Source of the DNA: Bacteroidales bacterium | GTDB taxonomy: Bacteria > Bacteroidota > Bacteroidia > Bacteroidales > P3 | Assembly: GCA_017632095.1 (NCBI GenBank) | Contig: JAGBSA010000242.1 | Coordinates: 1 to 11,995 of the forward strand | Direction: 5' to 3' | DNA length: 11,995 nucleotides | Part shown: positions 6,262 to 11,995 of the stretch, one piece after another | Numbering within the stretch: position 1 is the stretch's first letter | How the letters are laid out: every line of letters starts with the position of its first letter | Program-made: the position numbers and the translations under genes | Notes under the pieces: model-generated | Database searches by the model: none | What the model was told of the DNA's origin: nothing | What the model saw: the letters and a program-made list of their open reading frames with translations, nothing else

Positions 6262-7503
6262 ATGGAAAACTATGTTGTATCAGCCAGAAAGTATCGTCCG
6301 AGTGATTTTCGTTCGGTTGTGGGGCAAGGACACATCACTTCGACTTTGCAAAACGCCTTAAGGAGCAATCAACTTGCACAAGCATTTTTGTTTTGCGGTC
6401 CAAGAGGTGTTGGGAAGACTACTTGTGCGAGAATATTGGCAAAGACTATCAACTGCACTTCCATAAACGAACAAACGGAAGCTTGTAACGAATGTGAGAG
6501 TTGTCGCAGCTTCGATTCAAATGCGTCTTTCAATATAGTGGAACTAGACGCTGCATCGAACAATTCAGTAGAGGATATACGCTCTCTTATAGAGCAGGTG
6601 AAGATTCCTCCTCAAAACGGACGCTATAAGGTTTATATCATAGACGAAGTGCATATGCTTTCCACTGCGGCTTTCAATGCGTTTTTGAAAACTTTGGAAG
6701 AGCCGCCTGCATACGCAAAATTCATTCTTGCAACGACAGAAAAGCATAAGATTATGCCGACAATCTTGTCTAGGTGCCAGATTTTTGACTTCCATCGCAT
6801 AAATAACGAAGATATTGCTAACCATTTGGAGTATATTGCAAAGACTGAGAGTGTCGCATATGAGAAAGAGGCTCTTAGAATCATAGCTCAAAAGGCAGAT
6901 GGGGGATTGCGTGATGCTTTAAGTATGTTTGACCAATTGGTTTCTTTCACAAATGCTAATCTTTCGTACAAAAACATAATTGACAATTTGAATATATTGG
7001 ATTATGACTACTATTTCAAATTGACAGATTTGCTTTTGGCGAGCGATGTTCCTAATTCCCTTCTGCTATTCGACCAAGTACTTAAGAAGGGTTTTGAAGG
7101 TAGTCATTTTATAAGTGGATTGGCTTCTCATTTTCGTAATTTACTTGTATGCAAAAACCCTGCCTCTATATCGTTGTTAGATGTTAGTGAGACGGTTGCT
7201 CAAAGGTATAGCTTGCAAGCTCAGAGCGCTCCTCAATTGTTTATCTTGCGTGCCTTGGAATTTGCAAACACTTGTGCGTTGGAGTATAGAGAGAGTTACA
7301 ATAAGCGTTTGTGCATAGAGCTAGGCTTGATGAAGATGGCGTATATTATGAATAAACTCCAACCAAATCAGCACCCTCCACAGCAAACGCAACAATCACG
7401 CCAGTTGAATCAAGGTCCGCTTCAACAAATGCAAGCAACATCTCCAATTACTCAAAACTCGATTCCAAAAGAAGACGACACTAAAAAAAAAATGACGATT
7501 TGA
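6262..7503 (+). CDS. dnaX: DNA polymerase III clamp-loader subunit, zero-frame (gamma-like) product
   Basis: This 413-residue zero-frame product carries the whole AAA+ motor of DnaX, which in the clamp loader uses ATP to open the sliding clamp and load it on primed DNA. Walker A GPRGVGKT is at 46-53. Zinc-module cysteines are C65, C75, C78 and C81. Walker B VYIIDEVH is at 124-131. Sensor 1 is ATT at 157-159, and the SRC motif at 170-172 includes the arginine finger. The collar region runs to about residue 365, followed by a Gln/Pro-rich linker (NQHPPQQTQQSRQLNQGP). The frame ends after ACT AAA AAA AAA ATG ACG ATT TGA, directly behind a run of ten A's. The stop falls at the usual gamma/tau boundary, and the tau region continues in the -1 frame. 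This is therefore probably one recoded gene rather than a truncated one, although an indel in the A run cannot be excluded. Confidence 0.93.
   Translation: MENYVVSARKYRPSDFRSVVGQGHITSTLQNALRSNQLAQAFLFCGPRGVGKTTCARILAKTINCTSINEQTEACNECESCRSFDSNASFNIVELDAASNNSVEDIRSLIEQVKIPPQNGRYKVYIIDEVHMLSTAAFNAFLKTLEEPPAYAKFILATTEKHKIMPTILSRCQIFDFHRINNEDIANHLEYIAKTESVAYEKEALRIIAQKADGGLRDALSMFDQLVSFTNANLSYKNIIDNLNILDYDYYFKLTDLLLASDVPNSLLLFDQVLKKGFEGSHFISGLASHFRNLLVCKNPASISLLDVSETVAQRYSLQAQSAPQLFILRALEFANTCALEYRESYNKRLCIELGLMKMAYIMNKLQPNQHPPQQTQQSRQLNQGPLQQMQATSPITQNSIPKEDDTKKKMTI
7483..7492 (+). other. A10 slippery run: candidate frameshift or transcriptional slippage site
   Basis: Ten consecutive A's in dnaX are read as AAA AAA AAA A in the zero frame. 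A -1 slip, or one extra A in the transcript, gives Lys-Lys-Lys-Asn-Asp-Asp-Leu and joins the two reading frames; loss of two A's would also do so. E. coli dnaX uses a -1 ribosomal frameshift at A AAA AAG, and Thermus thermophilus dnaX uses slippage at an A9 run. A small hairpin follows (GTAGC 7506-7510 with GCTAC 7518-7522), 13 bases after the run. No strong upstream Shine-Dalgarno-like stimulator is seen. Confidence 0.72.
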
Positions 7504-7997
7504 ATGTAGCGACACCGGCTACTAGAAAGATCAATACAAATATTAAAATCGTATCTCCTTTTGCCATAAATGACTCTGTTGAAGAGGTTAAGGTTTTAGA
7601 GAAGAAACATGTCGAACTTGTTGAAGAAAAAAAAGTTGAAGATTTCAAAGCGTTTTGCGATGCTCTAAAACAATTAAGCGAGGAATGCGAAACGGAGAAT
7701 CCGAATCTTTCTTTCTCGATAAAGACTGCCGAATGTATTAAGTTGAATGATGAATTCATCGTTTTGGAAGTCAATAACAGTATCTCCGAATTTGAATTAG
7801 AAAATAATAAACAAAAGATTAAATCGTTTGTAAAAGAGAAGACGGGTATGGATAACTACTTTTTGAAAGTTAGATGCAAACAAAAAGAAAAAGCAGTTAA
7901 AATCTATACACCTGAAGATACGTATGCATATTTCAAAAAGAAGACAAATGCTATCGATACTTTGATAAAGTCTTTCGATTGCGATCTTCAGTATTAA
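7491..7997 (+). CDS. dnaX: DnaX tau-specific C-terminal region, -1 frame
   Basis: This 168-codon continuation of dnaX lies in the -1 frame. It opens right after a TAA at 7482-7484 and so covers the A run. Joined to the first 410 residues, it gives a predicted 578-residue protein, a normal length for a tau-type DnaX. It begins with a Lys/Glu/Val-rich linker (about 50 residues). A compact C-terminal domain follows: FKAFCDALKQLSEECETENPNLSFSIKTAEC, then DEFIVLEVNNSISEFELE. It ends YTPEDTYAYFKKKTNAIDTLIKSFDCDLQY, which resembles the usual end of DnaX in Bacteroidota. There is no good independent start: the only early candidate is a TTG at 7500 overlapping the zero-frame TGA, and the one internal ATG is late. 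In E. coli the tau C-terminus contacts DnaB and the polymerase alpha subunit; the same role here is inference. Confidence 0.85.
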   Translation, partial: NDDLNVATPATRKINTNIKIVSPFAINDSVEEVKVLEKKHVELVEEKKVEDFKAFCDALKQLSEECETENPNLSFSIKTAECIKLNDEFIVLEVNNSISEFELENNKQKIKSFVKEKTGMDNYFLKVRCKQKEKAVKIYTPEDTYAYFKKKTNAIDTLIKSFDCDLQY

Positions 7998-8016
7998 GAT
8001 AATTAAAGACAAAGAC

Positions 8017-9336
8017 ATGGGATCAGTACTTATATTTTTGGGAATCTTAGTTTTTTCAGCCCATCTTTTTTCAATGATTTTCAGTAAGAAAAAGATACCT
8101 GATGTTTTATTGCTATTGATTATTGGAGTGCTGATTGGACCTGTTTTGAACTTTGTTTCACCGGAAGATTTCGGTAGTGTGGGAGGGGTGTTTACCTCTA
8201 TAACACTGGTGGTTATTCTTTTTGAAGGAGGAACTGGTATAAGCATTGGGGATTTGCGTGATTCGTGGCGTTCAACCGTCAAACTGACTGCTAGCAGTTT
8301 TGTTGCGGCAGCTGTGGTTGTAAGTGCTATCTCTTACTGGTTTGGAAACGATTTGCTAAACAGCATAATTCTTGGAACTATATTGGCAGGTACATCTTCT
8401 GCAGTGGTGATTCCTTTGGCTCAACATTTGAAACTATCTTCTCAAACCAAAACTGCACTTATTCTTGAATCGGCTCTGACTGATGTCTTGTGTATTGTGT
8501 TTGCTTTTGCTTTCATGGACGCTAAGCTAATGGGCAGTGGGTTAAATGTTGGTAAGGTTGCGGGCAATGTTTTGTCTTCTTTCGTATTGGCAACTTTGTT
8601 AGGAGTGATTGGAGCTATCGTTTGGGCAAGTCTATTGCAAAAGATAAGACAATTAAGAAACTCTATGTTCTTAACACCAGCCTATTTGTTTATAATTTAT
8701 GGCGTTGCAGAAGTGTTGGGATATAGTGGTGCTATCGCATCTCTTGCCTTTGGTATAACGATTGCAAATATGGAATACTTCAACTTTAAGTTCCTTGAAA
8801 AATATCAAAAAAATAAGAATCTAAAACTTAATGAGAATGAAAAGTCTTTCATCAGTGAAATCGGCTTTGTCTTGAAAACGTTCTTCTTTGTTTTCATTGG
8901 GTTGAGTATTCCTTTCTCCGACTTTAAGTGTATAATGATTGGGGCTATCATCACCTTGGCTTTGGTTGTTACAAGGGTGATTACAACTATCTTTTTCTCG
9001 CCTAACAACTCCAATGCTTTTGATAAGAGCGTTATCTCGGTAATGGTGCCAAAGGGATTGGCCGCTGCGGTATTGGCATCGGTGCCTGAGCAGTTGGGAA
9101 TCCCAGGTGGAGAAACGATAAAGTATATTACATTCTCGGTAGTATTCTTTTCGATATTGCTATGTTCTGTTTTCATACTGCTTGTTGAGAAATACCCTCG
9201 CATAAGTATCTTTTTGCAGTTTTTCTTCAAAGCAAAAGTTAAGTCAAAGCGAGTTGTAAAAAATGCCACAGAAGACTCTCTGTCAACAAATTCTAATACA
9301 GTTGCAGCGAAAGCGGAAGAAACAGAAATGGAATAA
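8017..9336 (+). CDS. Cation:proton antiporter, CPA1/NhaP-like
   Basis: This is a 439-residue protein with about 12 membrane segments and a charged cytoplasmic tail (about 400-439). Recognisable family features are IPDVLLLLIIGVLIGP (27-42), the FEGG motif after a membrane helix (69-72), GTSSAVVIP (125-133), ESALTDVLCIV (151-161) and MVPKGLAAAVLASVPEQ near the C-terminal end of the membrane domain. Proteins of this fold exchange Na+ or K+ for H+ across the inner membrane. In the classical NhaP signature the ion site is Asn-Asp; here the same place reads Thr-Asp (T155-D156), so the exact ion and stoichiometry should not be assumed. The gene starts 19 bases after the dnaX stop with no promoter seen between them, so it may be read through from dnaX. 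No TrkA-type regulatory domain is present. Confidence 0.86.
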   Translation: MGSVLIFLGILVFSAHLFSMIFSKKKIPDVLLLLIIGVLIGPVLNFVSPEDFGSVGGVFTSITLVVILFEGGTGISIGDLRDSWRSTVKLTASSFVAAAVVVSAISYWFGNDLLNSIILGTILAGTSSAVVIPLAQHLKLSSQTKTALILESALTDVLCIVFAFAFMDAKLMGSGLNVGKVAGNVLSSFVLATLLGVIGAIVWASLLQKIRQLRNSMFLTPAYLFIIYGVAEVLGYSGAIASLAFGITIANMEYFNFKFLEKYQKNKNLKLNENEKSFISEIGFVLKTFFFVFIGLSIPFSDFKCIMIGAIITLALVVTRVITTIFFSPNNSNAFDKSVISVMVPKGLAAAVLASVPEQLGIPGGETIKYITFSVVFFSILLCSVFILLVEKYPRISIFLQFFFKAKVKSKRVVKNATEDSLSTNSNTVAAKAEETEME

Positions 9337-9354
9337 AAAACGGTTTTATCAAAA

Positions 9355-9417
9355 CTTTGTTTTGTCTAAATTAAACTTCGTTTTAGTTTGTTCTTTTCTC
9401 GTTTTAGGAGGTTCTTT
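9355..9417. repeat. 21-bp-phased T-tract repeat block, three units
   Basis: Units start at 9355, 9376 and 9397. Their cores are CTTTGTTTTG, CTTCGTTTTAG and TCTCGTTTTAG. The last two match at 16 of 21 positions and both end in GTTCTTT. The 9376 unit matches the 6080 unit upstream of dnaX at 19 of 21 positions, which makes this a dispersed intergenic repeat rather than chance AT-richness. Confidence 0.62.
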
Positions 9418-9444
9418 TCAAGAATAAATTTGTCGCTTTTTATT

Positions 9445-9475
9445 ATTGGCGATTCGACTCAAAAGAATCACCAAT
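9445..9475. other. 11-bp hairpin with one mismatch
   Basis: ATTGGCGATTC (9445-9455) pairs with GAATCACCAAT (9465-9475) around a 9-base loop, with a single C-A mismatch. No T run follows on either strand, so it is not a standard terminator. It could be an operator, an mRNA-stabilising stem after the antiporter, or a degraded terminator. Confidence 0.5.
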
Positions 9476-9585
9476 TTAAAGCTTAATTTGATGTTAAAAG
9501 ATTAAGAAAAGCTCTTCGAAAAACATCTTTCTATCCTACAAAAAACAAAATCTGCATTTTGTAACCATAATTTCGTCCTTTTTTA

Positions 9586-9616
9586 TTGTTAAGTTCAAAT
9601 AAAAGAAGTACCTTTG
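9586..9616 (+). promoter_or_regulatory. Promoter of the methylmalonyl-CoA mutase gene
   Basis: TTG (9586-9588) and TACCTTTG (9609-9616) are separated by 20 bases, fitting the Bacteroidota -33/-7 pattern. The leader to the ATG at 9682 is about 60 bases. This gives the mutase gene its own start, independent of the antiporter. Confidence 0.75.
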
Positions 9617-9681
9617 CAGTCTGAAATGTCGGCAAGACATTCTGCTTAATGTAATAGAATAATAATTAAAAACTTCTGATA

Positions 9682-11832
9682 ATGAGACCAAATTTTGCAA
9701 ACATTGACTTCAAGTCTTTTGCACCTGCATCAGACTTTGGAGCGTGGGAAAAAGAAGTTGGTAATGCAAAAAATTGGATTACCACTGAACAAATACCTGT
9801 TAAGCCTGTTTATGGCAAAGCAGACCTTTTGGGTATGGAACACCTTAACTATGCAGCAGGTATTGCACCTAACTTGCGTGGACCATACTCTACAATGTAC
9901 GTTATGAGACCTTGGACAGTGCGTCAATATGCAGGTTTCTCAACTGCTGAAGAGTCAAACGCGTTTTATCGTCGCAACATAGCAGCAGGACAAAAAGGAT
10001 TGTCATGTGCTTTTGACCTTGCTACACATAGAGGATACGATGCAGACCATGAAAGAGTTGTTGGAGACGTTGGTAAAGCTGGTGTAAGTATTTGTTCAAT
10101 AGAAGATATGAAAATCTTGTTCGATCAAATCCCATTGGACAAGATGTCTGTTTCAATGACAATGAACGGAGCTGTATTGCCAATCTTGGCATTCTACATC
10201 ATAGCAGCAGAGGAACAAGGAGTGTCTATGGACAAACTTTCTGGTACAATTCAAAACGATATCTTGAAAGAGTTCATGGTAAGAAACACTTACATCTATC
10301 CTCCTAAACCTTCAATGAAGATAATCGCAGATATATTCGAATTCACTTCAAAGAACATGCCGAAATTCAACTCAATCTCTATCTCAGGTTACCACATGCA
10401 AGAAGCAGGTGCAACATGCGATATCGAGATGGCTTACACTTTGGCAGACGGTTTGGAATACATTAGAGCAGGTATAAATGCCGGAATGAGCGTTGACCAA
10501 TTCGCTCCACGTTTGTCTTTCTTCTGGGCGATAGGTATGAATCACTTCATGGAGATTGCTAAGATGAGGGCAGCAAGAATGTTGTGGGCTAAATTGATTA
10601 AACAATTCAATCCACAAAATCCTAAATCTCTTGCATTGCGTACTCACAGCCAAACATCAGGTTGGTCATTGACAGAACAAGATCCATTCAACAACGTGGG
10701 AAGAACTTGTATCGAAGCAATGGGAGCTGCATTGGGACACACTCAATCACTTCACACCAACGCTTTGGACGAAGCTATCGCATTGCCAACAGACTTCTCT
10801 GCTCGTATTGCAAGAAATACTCAAATCTATCTTCAAGAAGAAACAGACATTTGCAGAAGCGTTGACCCATGGGCAGGTAGCTACTATGTTGAAAGCCTTA
10901 CTCATGAAATCGCTCACAGAGCTTGGGGTCACATTCAAGAAGTTGAAAAACTTGGTGGTATGGCTGCAGCTATCGAAAGCGGTATTCCTAAGATGAGAAT
11001 TGAAGAAGCTTCAGCAAGAAAGCAAGCTAGAATCGACTCTGGCAAAGACACAATCTTGGGTGTTAACAAATACAGATTGGAAAGCGAAGATACAATCGAT
11101 ACATTGGAAATCGACAACACTGCTGTTAGAGAACAACAAATCAAACGTTTGGCTGAGTTGAGAGCAAACAGAAACGAAGCAGACGTTCAATCAGCATTGG
11201 AATCACTTTCAAACGTTGCTGCAACAGGAGAAGGAAACTTGTTGGAACACGCTGTTGATTGTGCTAGAAAGAGAGCTTCATTGGGTGAAATCTCTTATGC
11301 ATTAGAAAAACACTTTGGTAGATATAAAGCAAAAATAAATTTGATTTCAGGCGTGTACAGTGCAGATGCTAAAGACAATGCAAGCTTTAAGAAAGCACAA
11401 GAGTTGTGTGAAGAGTTTGCGAAAGTAGAAGGTAGAAGACCTCGTATCATGATTGCCAAGATGGGTCAAGATGGTCACGACAGAGGTGCTAAGGTTGTTG
11501 CAACAGGATATGCAGACCTTGGATTCGATGTTGACATGGGACCATTGTTCCAAACACCGGCAGAAAGTGCTAAGCAAGCTGTTGAAAACGACGTTCACAT
11601 CGTTGGAGTATCTTCTTTGGCTGCAGGACACAAGAGATTGGTTCCTAAAATCATTGAAGAGTTGAAGAAATTAGGAAGAGAAGATATAATGGTAGTAGTA
11701 GGTGGTGTTATCCCTCCACAAGACTACGAATACCTATACGAAGCAGGAGCTGCTGCAATCTTCGGACCTGGTTCAATCATCTCTGAAAGTGCAACCAGAA
11801 TGTTGGAATTGCTTTTGGAAGCAAGAAAGTAA
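9682..11832 (+). CDS. mutB: Methylmalonyl-CoA mutase, large (catalytic) subunit
   Basis: This 716-residue adenosylcobalamin enzyme interconverts succinyl-CoA and (R)-methylmalonyl-CoA in the cytoplasm, on the succinate-propionate route. The N-terminal TIM barrel keeps the CoA-channel pattern at Y69, M72, R76, T79, R81 and Y83. Q191, R201 and H238 follow. By constant spacing these match Y75, M78, R82, T85, R87, Y89, Q197, R207 and H244 of the Propionibacterium enzyme. Y83 and R201 are the residues that recognise the methylmalonyl carboxylate; isobutyryl-CoA mutases have Phe and Gln there. The C-terminal B12 domain has D597-x-H599-x-x-G602, then SSL and GGV, so the cofactor is bound with His as lower ligand. 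The start region ([10 protein letters not shown]) resembles the large subunit of the two-subunit form. No small-subunit gene (mutA) is beside it in this window. It has its own promoter and terminator. Confidence 0.96.
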   Translation: MRPNFANIDFKSFAPASDFGAWEKEVGNAKNWITTEQIPVKPVYGKADLLGMEHLNYAAGIAPNLRGPYSTMYVMRPWTVRQYAGFSTAEESNAFYRRNIAAGQKGLSCAFDLATHRGYDADHERVVGDVGKAGVSICSIEDMKILFDQIPLDKMSVSMTMNGAVLPILAFYIIAAEEQGVSMDKLSGTIQNDILKEFMVRNTYIYPPKPSMKIIADIFEFTSKNMPKFNSISISGYHMQEAGATCDIEMAYTLADGLEYIRAGINAGMSVDQFAPRLSFFWAIGMNHFMEIAKMRAARMLWAKLIKQFNPQNPKSLALRTHSQTSGWSLTEQDPFNNVGRTCIEAMGAALGHTQSLHTNALDEAIALPTDFSARIARNTQIYLQEETDICRSVDPWAGSYYVESLTHEIAHRAWGHIQEVEKLGGMAAAIESGIPKMRIEEASARKQARIDSGKDTILGVNKYRLESEDTIDTLEIDNTAVREQQIKRLAELRANRNEADVQSALESLSNVAATGEGNLLEHAVDCARKRASLGEISYALEKHFGRYKAKINLISGVYSADAKDNASFKKAQELCEEFAKVEGRRPRIMIAKMGQDGHDRGAKVVATGYADLGFDVDMGPLFQTPAESAKQAVENDVHIVGVSSLAAGHKRLVPKIIEELKKLGREDIMVVVGGVIPPQDYEYLYEAGAAAIFGPGSIISESATRMLELLLEARK

Positions 11833-11856
11833 GAAGAAATTAAAACAATAAATACG

Positions 11857-11893
11857 AAAGCCGATAAGCCATTTGCTTGTCGGCTTTTTTTTT
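11857..11893 (+). terminator. Rho-independent terminator of the mutase gene
   Basis: AAAGCCGATAAG (11857-11868) pairs with CTTGTCGGCTTT (11876-11887), a 12-bp stem with one G-T wobble. The loop is 7 bases (CCATTTG) and a run of nine T's follows (11885-11893). It lies 24 bases after the stop codon. Confidence 0.93.
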
Positions 11894-11902
11894 CTTGAAA
11901 AA

Positions 11903-11933
11903 TTGGAGCTTCTTTCTTTTTTTTTTACATTTG
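11903..11933 (+). promoter_or_regulatory. Promoter of the gene at the right edge
   Basis: TTG (11903-11905) and TACATTTG (11926-11933) are separated by 20 bases, fitting the Bacteroidota -33/-7 pattern. An A-rich leader leads to an ATG at 11970. Confidence 0.7.
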
Positions 11934-11969
11934 CAGTCTTATTGTTTACAACAAAAAAAACGAACAAGT

Positions 11970-11995
11970 ATGAAAAGTCTAATTTTATTCGCATC
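11970..11995 (+). CDS. Start of a further gene, probably secreted, cut by the window edge
   Basis: Only MKSLILFA plus part of a codon is visible. The basic residue followed by hydrophobic residues looks like the beginning of a signal peptide. It has a good promoter upstream. Nothing more can be said about its product, except that such a start does not fit a cytoplasmic mutA. Confidence 0.55.

Larger units (their letters stand above)
9337..9681. other. Intergenic spacer with phased repeats, hairpins and mutase promoter
   Basis: This 345-base gap has no credible gene. It holds a three-unit block of 21-bp-phased repeats (9355-9417), an 11-bp hairpin (9445-9475), a smaller hairpin (ACAAAAT 9545-9551 with ATTTTGT 9556-9562), and the mutase promoter (9586-9616). 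No classical terminator with a T run is seen after the antiporter gene. Confidence 0.7.

Noticed and set aside
7500..7997. Independent small gene starting at TTG 7500 by stop-start coupling with the dnaX gamma frame.
   Set aside because: The frame is open back to the A run and encodes the usual tau C-terminus, so a frameshift within one gene explains it better. A coupled TTG start remains a minor alternative.
7797..8282. 161-codon minus-strand frame across the dnaX-antiporter junction.
   Set aside because: It overlaps two well-supported genes on the opposite strand and its protein resembles nothing recognisable.

Overview
The window is AT-rich DNA from a member of the Bacteroidota, most likely a Bacteroidales relative. 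Three things point there. Several genes are preceded by the Bacteroidota-type -7 element TAnnTTTG, four of them with a TTG or TTTG 19-20 bases upstream. Most genes start after A-rich leaders rather than a Shine-Dalgarno sequence. The protein families (DUF4139/MuiA-like, GH73 glucosaminidase, heterodimer-type methylmalonyl-CoA mutase large subunit, NhaP-like antiporter) are common in that phylum. The species cannot be named from the sequence alone.

Layout, left to right. (1) The 3' end of a CatA-like O-acetyltransferase. (2) A 217-base spacer with 21-bp-phased repeats and a 20-bp perfect inverted repeat. (3) A two-gene unit of a small AbrB-type regulator and a membrane acyltransferase, overlapping at ATGA. 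(4) A convergent secreted GH73 glucosaminidase with a His-rich tail. (5) Divergent from it, a Tyr/His-rich secreted protein of unknown function with a long Lys/Asn/Ser tail, followed 8 bases later by a DUF4139 protein and a strong terminator. (6) dnaX, split into two reading frames at a run of ten A's. (7) A cation:proton antiporter 19 bases further on. (8) A 345-base spacer with a second set of 21-bp-phased repeats. (9) The methylmalonyl-CoA mutase large subunit, with its own promoter and a strong terminator. (10) The first codons of a further gene.

Genes 1-5 form a cell-envelope and small-molecule-modification region: acetyl/acyl transfer, peptidoglycan hydrolysis and secreted proteins. Genes 6-9 are housekeeping: clamp-loader, ion homeostasis and propionate/succinate metabolism.

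The most notable signal is dnaX. The zero frame encodes a gamma-like 413-residue protein ending just after AAA AAA AAA ATG. The -1 frame continues as the tau-like C-terminal region, for a predicted 578-residue product. This parallels the recoded dnaX genes of E. coli and Thermus thermophilus. The second notable signal is a family of 21-bp-phased, T-tract-containing repeats in three intergenic regions. Two units 3.3 kb apart match at 19 of 21 positions.
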